Shown here: positions 41,801 to 50,585 of the stretch, in pieces
Position numbering within the stretch: the first letter of the stretch is position 1
How the letters are laid out: each line of letters starts with the position of its first letter
NCBI GenBank assembly: GCA_028278555.1
Contig: JANQEA010000079.1
Span: forward strand, 124,001-188,000
Direction of reading: 5' to 3'
Source of the DNA: Candidatus Bipolaricaulota bacterium
Lineage (GTDB): Bacteria; Bipolaricaulota; Bipolaricaulia; UBA7950; UBA9294
Length of the DNA: 64,000 bases
The notes under the pieces: model-generated
What the model was told of the DNA's origin: nothing
The model's input: the letters and a program-made list of their open reading frames with translations, nothing else
Databases searched by the model: none
Translations under genes and position numbers: made by a program

Positions 41801-42472
41801 ATGGGATCGGCGAACATCCTGGTCTGTGAGGACGAAGCGCGGATCGCTGCGCTATTGGAAGAGGCCCTCGTGGAGGAGGGCTATCGCGTTCGCACCGTCG
41901 CGAGCAAGGCAGATGCGCAGAATCTCCTATCGGAATGGATGCCGGATCTGATCCTTCTCGACGTGATCCTTCCCGAGTCGAAAACAGCCGGCTGGGAGCT
42001 GCTCGCGGAGATCCGCCGGAAGAGCTCGGTCCCGATCATCATGGTGACGGCCCTCAGCCGTGCCGACGACCGCGTTCGCGGGCTTCGCGAGGGAGCGGAT
42101 GATTTCATTTCCAAGCCGTTTCACCTCGAGGAGGTCCTCGCCCGAATCGAGGCCGTTCTCCGCCGAACGCAGCCGGGGATCGGCGCCCTCGATCTGATCA
42201 TCGACGATGTACGCAAGGAAGTCCGACTCGAGGACCGGACCGTCTCGCTGTCGCCGAAGGAATACTGCTTGTTGAAGTTGCTCGCCTCATCACCCGGCCG
42301 CGTCTTCACGACGCGCGAAATCCTGACCGAACTCTGGCCTGGCAGCCCGTACGCGACCGGCCAGGACGTGCAGAAGTACGTCTACCTTCTTCGCCGGAAG
42401 CTCGAGCAGGATCCGAAGAGACCACAGCTCGTCCTGACGTCGCGGGGATTCGGCTATCGCCTCGCGGTCTGA
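41801..42472 (+). CDS. OmpR-type response regulator
   Basis: 223-residue receiver plus winged-helix DNA-binding protein. Receiver: acidic pair CEDEAR, phosphoacceptor Asp in LILLDVILPE, Thr/Ser in VTALSR and Lys in ISKPF. DNA-binding domain: LSPKEYCLLKLLASSPGRVFTTREIL, TGQDVQKYVYLLRRKLE, RGFGYRL. No histidine kinase gene is adjacent, so the signal is unknown. ATG 41801 was preferred; GTG 41783 is an alternative. It lies 60 bp after ftsZ. Confidence 0.92.
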   Translation: MGSANILVCEDEARIAALLEEALVEEGYRVRTVASKADAQNLLSEWMPDLILLDVILPESKTAGWELLAEIRRKSSVPIIMVTALSRADDRVRGLREGADDFISKPFHLEEVLARIEAVLRRTQPGIGALDLIIDDVRKEVRLEDRTVSLSPKEYCLLKLLASSPGRVFTTREILTELWPGSPYATGQDVQKYVYLLRRKLEQDPKRPQLVLTSRGFGYRLAV

Positions 42473-42478
42473 CGGCGG

Positions 42479-43522
42479 CTAGATATCCCGGATATCCAAG
42501 TAGAACGGACGGTTCGGAATCTCGTCCGATCCGCAGGGGCGGACCATCGTGTGGTAATGCATCACCTTCTGTGGTGTGAATCGCGGTAGATGAGGGAGGA
42601 GCGGATCGTCCTGGTAGGCGAAGAGGGTCAGGATATCGATTCCGTCGGCGAGCGCTTTCCGTCGGAGTCGCTGAATCAGTCGCTTCAGCAGTCGGACGCC
42701 GTCCGGTCCCTCGCAGATCGGATCGAACAACTGCATGTAGGTCAGCTGCTCTCCGGTCTTCGGGATCCGCGGGACCGGAAGGAACGTGGCAAGCGGGTTG
42801 AGGAAGACGCCCAGTGTGCGAAGTGATAGGGGCATGTGCAGGACACGGCCGCGGTAGATCTTCGATAGATCCCACGCGCTGACTTGGGCTGAGGAGCCTC
42901 CTTCCTCCATCCGGAAGATCCCCCGAAGGTAGCCGAACTCCGCGCCCCGATGGTAGGCAACGCCGAAGTCGCAAGGGCGGAGCGAACGGATTCCGATGTG
43001 CTGATCGAGTCGTGTAATCTCGGTGTCGAGGTTGCCGAGATGATCGTCGAGTACGCCGGCATCTCCGGGGAGGCTGGGGAGAGAGAGGATGTTGAAGGTC
43101 GCTGCGATCTGCGCCTTCATCTTCGTCGCAATCCGCATCGAGTCGTTGTTGTCCGACTTGACGTGTCCGTAGATGAACGCCGCGCCCTCGCCTTCCATCT
43201 CGGCGAGGCAAGCCTTCCACAAGCGGAAGAGCCCGCGTTTCATGCTCCGCCGATACGTCTCTTCGCCGCGTAGATCGTAGAAGTAGGCAGCCCGAATCGG
43301 CTGTTCGTCGACAAGGATCTCCTTGATCGCGAAGGCCATGATCCCGACGAGCATCCCGCCCTCCTCCGCGATCAAGACCTTGCTCCGATCGTGGAGACTG
43401 GACCGGTAGAAGTAGTCGTCTCGATCGATCAGGATGGAGATCCCCGTCCCCTGCGGGCTTTGGGATTCGAGATGGAGCAACGCTTCATTGTCGTCGCGGG
43501 TCGCTTCGCGGATGCGGAACAT
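42479..43522 (-). CDS. GNAT-fold N-acetyltransferase-like protein
   Basis: 347 residues. The N-terminal ~150 residues look like a GNAT domain (IREATRDDNEALLHLE, VLIAEEGGMLVGIMAFAI, FYDLRGEETYRRSMKRGL, IYGHVKSDNNDSMRIATKM). The C-terminal half (YLRGIFRMEEGG, LHMPLSLRTLGVFLNP, LTLFAYQDDPLLP) may be a second GNAT-like domain. Substrate unknown. ATG 43522 follows AAAGGA. It lies 11 bp after the PKD gene on the complementary strand. Confidence 0.7.
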   Translation of the reverse strand: MFRIREATRDDNEALLHLESQSPQGTGISILIDRDDYFYRSSLHDRSKVLIAEEGGMLVGIMAFAIKEILVDEQPIRAAYFYDLRGEETYRRSMKRGLFRLWKACLAEMEGEGAAFIYGHVKSDNNDSMRIATKMKAQIAATFNILSLPSLPGDAGVLDDHLGNLDTEITRLDQHIGIRSLRPCDFGVAYHRGAEFGYLRGIFRMEEGGSSAQVSAWDLSKIYRGRVLHMPLSLRTLGVFLNPLATFLPVPRIPKTGEQLTYMQLFDPICEGPDGVRLLKRLIQRLRRKALADGIDILTLFAYQDDPLLPHLPRFTPQKVMHYHTMVRPCGSDEIPNRPFYLDIRDI

Positions 43523-43533
43523 TCCGGTCCTTT

Positions 43534-46026
43534 CTATTCCAGGATGAGGATGATCTTCTCGGTGCGGGCGAGGGCGCCCTGGTCGTCGATCACGATGAGG
43601 GTAACGATATACTGCCCCGGGGACGAATAGCAATGATCGGGCGACCATCGGCTTCTTTCACCGCACCCGCCCGCGATACCGGGGCAGCTTGTCCCGTCGC
43701 CGAAATCCCAGGCGACGTGAAGGATCGATCCCGTCGGGCTCGGATCGATCGACTCGCTGGCGTCGAAACGGACGCATCGTCCATCGATCCGCGCAACGAG
43801 GAACGCTGCGTCGGGCGGAGCATTGCCGACGACGATTTCGATGGTGTGCGGGTCGGACCGCGTTCCGTCGTCGTCCTCGACGGTGAGGGTGATGGTGAAT
43901 CGTCCGTCGTCCGGGAAGCGCGCTGTCGGCGTGGCACCGATGGCGGTGCCTGCGTCGCCGAGATCCCAGATCCAGCGCTCGACCTCTCCGTCCGGGTCGC
44001 TGACCTTCGCGGTGAAGCCGACCTCCTCGGCATCGGTTGGCGATTCCGGCGTCCACTCGATCCGCTCGACGCGTGGGGGGCGATTGGTGACGGTGAGGGC
44101 CAGCGGATCCGACACCGCGACGGCCCCGTCATCGTCAGTGACGCGGACTCGCACGGTATGTGTGCCGTTGTCGGGATAGGCATGCGACAGCGTCGGTGCG
44201 GTCGTCATCTCCTCGAACGTCCCGTCCCCGTCGAGATCCCACTCGTATCGGGCGATCGAGCCGCTCGGGCTCGGGTCGACCGACTCGGACGCATCGAGCC
44301 GGAACCGCTCGCCGGTCGGCCTGGACACCGTGTCGGTCGACAGCCTCGCGGTTGGTGGGAGATTCACGATCGTGACCTCGGCGAACGTCGTGTGCCGTGC
44401 CCCGTTGTCGTCGGTCACGGTCAGCGAGGCCGCGTACGCTCCGTCATTCTCATACACATGCTCCGGACTGACCTCGGGAGATCCCGTCCCATCCCCGAAA
44501 CCCCAGCGTCGTTCGACGATGGACCCGTCCTCGTCGTACGACCGGTCGGTGAAACGGATCGGTTCGAGTTCGTCGACCTCGAAGGCGGACAGCTGGAACT
44601 CGGCGATCGGCGGGGTATTGACGTCGATCGACTCCGAGTACGGTGGCGATGTCTCTCCGCTGTCGTCGATCACCGAGAGAATCACGTCGAACTCGCCGCC
44701 GGAGGCGAACGCGTGCTCGACGATCGGCGTGTCGGACTCCCGATCGATGACACCGTCACCGTCGAAGTCCCACCGATAGGCCGCGATCGAGCCGTCCGGA
44801 TCGGCCGACGGAGAGGCATCGAACCGGGTCGGCTCGCCGGCGTTCGGTCGTTCGACGGAGTGTTCGAAGACGGCGGTCGGAACGCGACTTGCGATTCGGA
44901 GCGATCGTGTCTGGAGCGCCTCCTCTCCCTGATCGTCGGCGACACGGAGAGAAATCACATACTCGCCGCCGCGGTCGAAGGTGTGCAGGACCCGCGGATC
45001 GGCCGAAGTCGTGCCGTCGCCGAAATCCCACATCCAAGCCACGATTGGGCCGTCCGCGTCGCTCGACTCGTCCTGGAACCGTAGCGGTCCTCCGGCACGA
45101 GGAATCTCCACGGGCGTCAGGACGACGATGCTGAAGTCGGCGAGGGGGGGGGATGTCACCTGCACGCGGACGAGGCGTTCGAGCGTCGAACGGCCGCCCT
45201 TCTCGTCGGTCAGGGTGAGGGCGACCGCGTAGTCCCCTGAGACAGCGTAGGCGTGGCTCGGCGTCGGGCCTTCGCTTTCAGTGCCGTCGCCGAAACTCCA
45301 TCGGTACGAGGCGATCCGGTCGTTCGCGTCGGACGAGGCGGAGGCATCGAATACGATCGGCTTGCCGGGGGTCGGGTAACGCGGGGTGATCTCGAACGAC
45401 GGCGTCGGCGGGAGGTTGAACGCGGCGTTCTCTCTCGCCGGCGTCCCTCGGACTGTCGGATCGTTGCTTCCGACAGATTCTCCGCTTGAAGCCGTCCAGT
45501 TCTCCGGGAGATCCTGGAGGCGGTAGTCGATTCGCTCCATCGAGGCGTATGGCGGTGACCCTCGTCCGTCGGTTCCGGCAGGCCAAGGAGACGAGTCGGT
45601 GCTCGTGCTGTTCGCGCTGTCGACGAGGTTCTCGGCCGGATCGTAGAGATAGAGGGTCTCTCCGCGATCGGTCAAGGCGCCGTGGTAGATCTGATCGGCA
45701 TCGTGGGTTGGAACGGATTCGTCGGTGCCACGCTCGAGAAGGAAGAACCCGGCCGTCGGGTCCCCAGCGACGTGAGGTGGGATCGTGCCATGGAGGGCAA
45801 TCTCCGGCGAGCCGTCCGAGGAGACGATCCGCCAGCCACTAAGATCGATCGGTTCGGGCGTGAGGTTGAACAGCTCGATCCACTCGGCGGTCGGATCCCA
45901 CGCGGCGCCGGCCCACGCGATCTCGTTGAGGACGACGGGCCCGGCGGGGGTCGGCGGAGCGGTGCCGACGAGCGGGACGAGGAGGATCATCGCGATCGCG
46001 ATCAGCCCTTCGGTCCGGCGCCTCAT
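43534..46026 (-). CDS. secreted lamin-tail/PKD-repeat surface protein
   Basis: 830 residues. A signal peptide (residues ~1-24, LIAIAMILLVPLVGTAPP) is followed by a lamin-tail domain (VVLNEIAWAGAAWDPTAEWIEL). Then come seven PKD domains in tandem with the W(D/S)FGDG, W(D)LDGDG and PDDG-type cores, each about 85-90 residues. The C-terminus ends in the last PKD, with no visible anchor. Such proteins are usually on the cell surface or secreted and give spacers or protein/carbohydrate contacts. ATG 46026 follows AGGGGG. Function unknown. Confidence 0.88.
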   Translation of the reverse strand: MRRRTEGLIAIAMILLVPLVGTAPPTPAGPVVLNEIAWAGAAWDPTAEWIELFNLTPEPIDLSGWRIVSSDGSPEIALHGTIPPHVAGDPTAGFFLLERGTDESVPTHDADQIYHGALTDRGETLYLYDPAENLVDSANSTSTDSSPWPAGTDGRGSPPYASMERIDYRLQDLPENWTASSGESVGSNDPTVRGTPARENAAFNLPPTPSFEITPRYPTPGKPIVFDASASSDANDRIASYRWSFGDGTESEGPTPSHAYAVSGDYAVALTLTDEKGGRSTLERLVRVQVTSPPLADFSIVVLTPVEIPRAGGPLRFQDESSDADGPIVAWMWDFGDGTTSADPRVLHTFDRGGEYVISLRVADDQGEEALQTRSLRIASRVPTAVFEHSVERPNAGEPTRFDASPSADPDGSIAAYRWDFDGDGVIDRESDTPIVEHAFASGGEFDVILSVIDDSGETSPPYSESIDVNTPPIAEFQLSAFEVDELEPIRFTDRSYDEDGSIVERRWGFGDGTGSPEVSPEHVYENDGAYAASLTVTDDNGARHTTFAEVTIVNLPPTARLSTDTVSRPTGERFRLDASESVDPSPSGSIARYEWDLDGDGTFEEMTTAPTLSHAYPDNGTHTVRVRVTDDDGAVAVSDPLALTVTNRPPRVERIEWTPESPTDAEEVGFTAKVSDPDGEVERWIWDLGDAGTAIGATPTARFPDDGRFTITLTVEDDDGTRSDPHTIEIVVGNAPPDAAFLVARIDGRCVRFDASESIDPSPTGSILHVAWDFGDGTSCPGIAGGCGERSRWSPDHCYSSPGQYIVTLIVIDDQGALARTEKIILILE

Positions 46027-46139
46027 GAATCCCCCTTCCGCTCGTCGATCGACGGACCCCAACCGAGGTCGGATCAGGGTAGCACAACTACAGAAGAGAG
46101 ACCAGCAGAGCGGGCCGATCGAATCGGCCGATGAGGGGG

Positions 46140-47117
46140 CTAGGACTCCTCGGAGGGCGGGGTCTCTGGGCGGTCGTTTCGCTCGTAGGCCTCGATGATT
46201 CTCGCGACCAATGGATGGCGAACAACGTCCGCCTTGTCGAGGCGGACGAACTCGATTCCCTGAATCCCGCCGAGGATCCGTTGGACGGTGATCAGGCCGG
46301 AGACCTGTTCCTCGAGATCGACCTGCGTGACGTCGCCGGTGATGATCGCCTTGGAGTGGAACCCAAGCCGGGTGAGGAACATCTTCATCTGGGTCGACGT
46401 TGTGTTCTGCGCCTCGTCGAGGATGACGAAGCAGTTGTTCAGCGTCCGGCCACGCATGAACGCGAGCGGAGCCATCTCGATCCGCCCGTGCTCGATTAGC
46501 TTCTCGAACTCGCTGACCGGGATCATGTCGAAGATGGCGTCGTAGAGCGGGCGGAGATACGGGCTGACCTTCGCCTGGATGTCCCCGGGGAGGAAGCCGA
46601 GCTCCTCGCCCGCCTCGACCGCCGGCCGGGTGAGGATGATTCGCTTCACGTGTTCCCGTTTGAGGAAGTCGATCGCCATTGCCACGGCGAGGTACGTCTT
46701 GCCGGTCCCCGCCGGACCGATGGAGAAGGTGATGTCGTTCTCGCGAACCGCCGTAACGTAGCGATGCTGTCCGACCGTCTTGGCGCGAATCTCCTCACCC
46801 CAATGAGTGATCCGGACGATGTCCGAGAGGACGCCGTCGACTCCGACGCCCGCCTTGATCTGGGCGGTCAGGTATCGCACGTCGGCGAGCGACGGCGTGT
46901 GTCGCCCTTGGATCAGGTCGAGCAGCTTCTCGAACAGGCTGCGGACCCGCTCGACCTCGTCCGGCTCGCCTTCGATCCGGATCGTCTCGCCGCGGGCGAG
47001 GATCTGTGCATCGAACGCGGTCTGGATCTCCTTCAGGTTCTTGTTGTATTGGCCGAGCAACGCGGTCGCCTCTGCGTTGTCGCGCAGCGTCAGCTCGGCG
47101 TGTGCTGGTTCACTCAT
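46140..47117 (-). CDS. PhoH-family ATPase
   Basis: 325-residue PhoH/YbeZ-type ATPase, likely RNA-linked. An N-terminal KH-like region (ILARGETIRIEGE) precedes Walker A GPAGTGKTY and the VILDEAQN Walker B; RPAVEAGEELGFLPG also fits the family. ATG 47117 overlaps the mtaB end by 8 bp, and a frame reaching further up is the mtaB shadow. PhoH often neighbours ybeY, but that gene is not here. Confidence 0.93.
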   Translation of the reverse strand: MSEPAHAELTLRDNAEATALLGQYNKNLKEIQTAFDAQILARGETIRIEGEPDEVERVRSLFEKLLDLIQGRHTPSLADVRYLTAQIKAGVGVDGVLSDIVRITHWGEEIRAKTVGQHRYVTAVRENDITFSIGPAGTGKTYLAVAMAIDFLKREHVKRIILTRPAVEAGEELGFLPGDIQAKVSPYLRPLYDAIFDMIPVSEFEKLIEHGRIEMAPLAFMRGRTLNNCFVILDEAQNTTSTQMKMFLTRLGFHSKAIITGDVTQVDLEEQVSGLITVQRILGGIQGIEFVRLDKADVVRHPLVARIIEAYERNDRPETPPSEES

Positions 47118-48387
47118 CGAGTTGGCCCTCCAAGTGCTCATCGCGTGCGGCGACGATCCGAACCGGACGGATGGAACCGACAGGGAGCGCTTCGTCTGAG
47201 GTGAAACAGACGTAGAGGTAGTCGCTCGTGTACCCGCGCCATTCGTCTCCCCGGCGGTCTTCGACGAGGACATGTTGTGTCGTGCCGATCCGCTTGTCAA
47301 GACGGGGAGCAAGGTTACGGTACCAACGCCGTACGAGCGTGTCGGCGCGCAGACGGGCGATCCTCTCGGGGACCGGATCGGCGAGATCCGCGGCGACCGT
47401 CCCCGGACGGGGGGAGAAGCGGAACGCGTGAAGGTTGGTGAAACCGATTCCCTCGACGACTTCGCACGTGTTGGCAAACGCCGCGCCGCCTTCTCCGGGG
47501 AAGCCGACGATCACGTCGGTCCCGAACGTGGCGTCGGGAATCCGCTCGCGAACGGTCGCGATCCGGTTGCTGTAGTTGGCGACCGAATAGCTCCGAGCCA
47601 TCAACTGCAGAATCCGGTCGTCGCCGCTCTGGAGCGGCACGTGGAAGTGAGGACAGGCGCGATCGTCGCTCGCAAAGGCATCGATCAGCGCTGGCGTCAG
47701 TCCGGATGGGTTGATCGACGCGATTCGAAGTCGAAGGAGGCCGGCGATTGACAGGATTCTCTCGACGATGTCGGCAAGAGAACCGTCGTGAGGGACGTAC
47801 TGCGCCAGATCGATCCCGGTCAGCACAATCTCCGGGAAGCCTCGGTCGACGAGGTCCGTAGCCTCAGCAACGGCCACGGCGATCGGCTTGCTCCGCGGCG
47901 CGCCGCGGACCTGCGTCGCGCGGCAGTAGGTGCACGCCCGCGAGCAGCCGTCTTGGATCTTGAGATGCGCCCGGACGCGCTCCTCGCGCCCTCCGCTCCG
48001 TTCGTCGGAGAGCGGGGCTGGCTCGGAGGGGGGAAGCGTGCCGCGGGCTCCGGCGCGAGCCCGGTCGACGACTTCGGTAATCCGAGGCTTCCACGCGTTC
48101 CCCGCGAGGAGATCGGCATCGTCGAAGCTCGTCAAGCCCTTCTTGACCGCGTCGGCGAGGCAGCCGACCACGACGATCGTGCTGTCGGGGTGCTCTCGCC
48201 TGAGGCGGCGCGCCGTTTGGCGGGCCTTCCGCTCGGCGAGGCCGGTCACCGTGCAGGCATTGAGGATGAAGACCTCGGCCTCGTCCGGTCGATCCGGATC
48301 GGCATGAAGAAGACGCTCCATCATCGCAGACTCGTATTGGTTGGCGCGACAGCCGAAGGTGACGATCGTGGTCTGTCGATCCGACAT
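47110..48387 (-). CDS. mtaB: radical SAM tRNA methylthiotransferase, MtaB-like
   Basis: 425 residues. The MTTase N-terminal domain has three cysteines (FGCRANQYE, NACTVTG, VGCLAD). The radical-SAM cluster motif is CSRACTYC, in place of the common CxxxCxYC form with Pro. A TRAM-like C-terminus with YTSDYLYVCF follows. It adds methylthio groups to t6A37 or related tRNA positions. ATG 48387 was chosen for the family start. It is 1 bp after the AMMECR1 gene and overlaps phoH. Confidence 0.92.
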   Translation of the reverse strand: MSDRQTTIVTFGCRANQYESAMMERLLHADPDRPDEAEVFILNACTVTGLAERKARQTARRLRREHPDSTIVVVGCLADAVKKGLTSFDDADLLAGNAWKPRITEVVDRARAGARGTLPPSEPAPLSDERSGGREERVRAHLKIQDGCSRACTYCRATQVRGAPRSKPIAVAVAEATDLVDRGFPEIVLTGIDLAQYVPHDGSLADIVERILSIAGLLRLRIASINPSGLTPALIDAFASDDRACPHFHVPLQSGDDRILQLMARSYSVANYSNRIATVRERIPDATFGTDVIVGFPGEGGAAFANTCEVVEGIGFTNLHAFRFSPRPGTVAADLADPVPERIARLRADTLVRRWYRNLAPRLDKRIGTTQHVLVEDRRGDEWRGYTSDYLYVCFTSDEALPVGSIRPVRIVAARDEHLEGQLDE

Positions 48388-48388
48388 A

Positions 48389-48919
48389 CTAACGATGGCG
48401 CTCGACGGTGAAGCGCTCCAGCTCGTACGGCTCATCCGGACCGATCCCCGCCTTCCGGAGGGCGATGTCGACTTGCTCGGCGACGGTTTCGACTCCCGCC
48501 AGATCGGGAAGGAGAAGACCTCTTCGGAAGCCGGATGCGACGATCACGCCGTAGCGTGACGGATCGAGGTCGGATTCGCTGCACGGCTCCGGCTCGCTGA
48601 GGATGTCGACCGACAGCTCGAGGTCCTCGAGTTCGTCCGGCGCGATCGGCGGGAAGCGCGGATCGGCAGTCGCCGCTTTGATTGCGTTGGCGATCACCTC
48701 CGCAGCGACCGACGGCTCTGTCGGCATGAACGTCCCGATGCAGCCACGGAGTGCCCCGCGCTTCTTGATCGAGACGAACGCCCCCGCGGCGCGTTCCATT
48801 CCGGCCGAGAGTTCGGAGGGTGGGTCGATGACGCGTCCGTCGACCACGTAGGCGCGGAGGGCACAGTCAGCGAGGGCGACGTACGGATCGAGTTCCAAAT
48901 CCGTGAGTTTCTCGTTCAT
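48389..48919 (-). CDS. AMMECR1-domain protein
   Basis: 176-residue AMMECR1 fold with the signature [11 protein letters not shown] and [11 protein letters not shown]. In many genomes it occurs with radical SAM and Memo proteins, and here it precedes mtaB. Function is unknown. The ATG has no ribosome site and lies right where transcription is predicted to begin, so a leaderless mRNA is likely. Confidence 0.9.
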   Translation of the reverse strand: MNEKLTDLELDPYVALADCALRAYVVDGRVIDPPSELSAGMERAAGAFVSIKKRGALRGCIGTFMPTEPSVAAEVIANAIKAATADPRFPPIAPDELEDLELSVDILSEPEPCSESDLDPSRYGVIVASGFRRGLLLPDLAGVETVAEQVDIALRKAGIGPDEPYELERFTVERHR

Positions 48920-48925
48920 GCGCCA

Positions 48926-48953
48926 AGAATACTCCGCCGCGACCCGCGATCAA
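48926..48953 (-). promoter_or_regulatory. promoter of the AMMECR1-mtaB-phoH unit
   Basis: Minus strand TTGATC (48953-48948), 16-bp spacer, TATTCT (48931-48926). Transcription is predicted at about 48919, the A of the start codon. Confidence 0.55.
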
Positions 48954-48995
48954 CCGGGCGTCCCGATTCGCGATGCGAGAACACGTGGAGTCCAG

Positions 48996-49024
48996 TTGAC
49001 AATTGTCGAACCGTGTGTTAGCGT
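48996..49024 (+). promoter_or_regulatory. promoter of the LytR-like gene
   Basis: TTGACA (48996-49001), 17-bp spacer, TAGCGT (49019-49024). The leader is about 13 nt and carries part of the GGAGGGGG site at 49032-49039. Confidence 0.6.
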
Positions 49025-49043
49025 CCTCCTCGGAGGGGGCATC

Positions 49044-50219
49044 ATGAGGGGAAGTCCAGTCCGTAAGCAGGTTCTTGTCATTGCGGCCGTCGCGCTCGTC
49101 GTCGCGGCGGGAGCCGTTGCCTGGTATATGCAGACGCAACGACATGTCGGATCGATCCTCGCCCAGGGAGAGCGGACGAATCTCCTTCTCGTCGGGCACG
49201 ACGGTGCTGGCTCGGCCGACGGGCTGACGCTGCTCAGCCTAGCGAGCGAGGATCTCGTCTTCTTCTCGATCCCGGCGGAGGTTCGCGTCAAGGCCCCCGA
49301 TGGCCGTGTTGGCCCGGCGTCGGAGGTCTTCGCCGTGTCCGGCCCGTCGGAGGTCGCCGCGACAGTCGCCGATCTGCTCGGAGTCCCCGTCCCGTTCTTC
49401 GTCTCGATCGAAAACACGCTCCTCTCGGACTGGATCGACCGGCTTGGCGGGATCACCGTTGCGCTCACCGACCCGGCACTGTATACGGACGGCTCGGTCG
49501 ATCCTCCACTTCGGGTCGAGATCCGCTCCGGCGAGCGGAGGATGGACGGCCCCGAAGCGGTCGCGTTCGCCGTTTCGCCGAGCTTGCCTGGAGATTCCGG
49601 GCTCCTGGCTCGCCAGCGTGCGCTCTTGGAGGCCCTCCTCGATCAGGGTGCGCGAAGTCAGCCGCTCGGCGAACTCCGATCGACGATCCGTGCAGCCTAT
49701 CCCGCGCTCGAGACGAACTGCACGCTCGAGGATCTCTTCGAGGTCGCGCGGGTTCTGCACGATGTCCCTGCAGGGAAGGTGCGGATGATCGCCCTCCCGA
49801 CGGAGACGGCCGTGATCGAGGAAGGATCGATTGTCGAACCGCGGATTGTCGAAACGGAGCGGGTCGTCGCGTCGTCGCTCAAGGGACTCGACCTGCTGAC
49901 GCCCGATGAGGTGAACGTGGCCGTCTTCAACGGGAATGGGATTCGAGAGATGGCGAGCCGGACGGCCGCGTATCTGAGGGCCCGCGGATTTGCGATCACC
50001 CGAATCGGCAATGCCGACTCGTTCGAGTACTCGCCGAGCTACATCGTCGTGCTGACCGACGAAGCGAAGGCATGGGTCCTCCGGGACGCCCTCCCGCCGA
50101 ACGAGATCCGAATCGTCTTTCCGGAGACGTTCGAATCGAGCTACGCGGCGCTCCGTGACTACGTTCCCGTTGGGACCGATCTGCTGCTGATCGCCGGGAT
50201 CGGGATGGCGCTCGAATGA
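49044..50219 (+). CDS. LytR-CpsA-Psr-like protein with LytR_C domain, divergent
   Basis: 391-residue membrane-anchored protein. N-terminal segment (residues ~7-27, KQVLVIAAVALVVAAGAVAWY) is followed by an LCP-like domain (TNLLLVGHDGAG, SIPAEVRV, WIDRLGGITVAL, RRMDGPEAVAF, LLARQRALLEAL). A LytR_C domain follows (VNVAVFNGNGIREMASRTAAYLRARGF). LCP enzymes move polymers onto the cell wall. The usual YxR motif after the GxxAL helix is FAVS here, and the expected D before R is shifted, so catalysis is doubtful. Pairs with rsfS by a 4-bp overlap, as in many genomes. Confidence 0.8.
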   Translation: MRGSPVRKQVLVIAAVALVVAAGAVAWYMQTQRHVGSILAQGERTNLLLVGHDGAGSADGLTLLSLASEDLVFFSIPAEVRVKAPDGRVGPASEVFAVSGPSEVAATVADLLGVPVPFFVSIENTLLSDWIDRLGGITVALTDPALYTDGSVDPPLRVEIRSGERRMDGPEAVAFAVSPSLPGDSGLLARQRALLEALLDQGARSQPLGELRSTIRAAYPALETNCTLEDLFEVARVLHDVPAGKVRMIALPTETAVIEEGSIVEPRIVETERVVASSLKGLDLLTPDEVNVAVFNGNGIREMASRTAAYLRARGFAITRIGNADSFEYSPSYIVVLTDEAKAWVLRDALPPNEIRIVFPETFESSYAALRDYVPVGTDLLLIAGIGMALE

Positions 50220-50569
50220 CCGACGATCGGAGCATGATCCGCGAAGCGATCCGCCTGATCGAGGATCGGAAGGGCGAGGACGTCGTTCTGATCGATCTGT
50301 CCGACGTCTCGATCCCGACGAGCTACTTCGTCGTTGCCGGTGCCGACAATCCGGTCCACGCCAAGGCGCTGATCAACGCGCTCCGGCAGGGTCTCCCGGT
50401 CAAGCCGACCCGGAGCGAGGGCGTCTCGGAGCGGAAATGGGTCGTCCTCGACTACGGGGACATCGTGGTGCACATCCTCGAGAAGGACGCGCGGGAATTC
50501 TACGACATCGAATCGCTCTGGGCCGATCACATCGTCGATTCAGGCATCGTACTCGCGGAATCGACGTAA
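50216..50569 (+). CDS. rsfS: ribosome silencing factor RsfS
   Basis: 117-residue RsfS/Iojap that binds L14 and blocks subunit joining when nutrients are low. Motifs: DVVLIDLSDVSIPTSYFVV, WVVLDYGDIVVHI and YDIESLWAD. ATG overlaps the LytR-like stop. Confidence 0.94.
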   Translation: MTDDRSMIREAIRLIEDRKGEDVVLIDLSDVSIPTSYFVVAGADNPVHAKALINALRQGLPVKPTRSEGVSERKWVVLDYGDIVVHILEKDAREFYDIESLWADHIVDSGIVLAEST

Positions 50570-50585
50570 GCTCTGTCTGTCGTTC

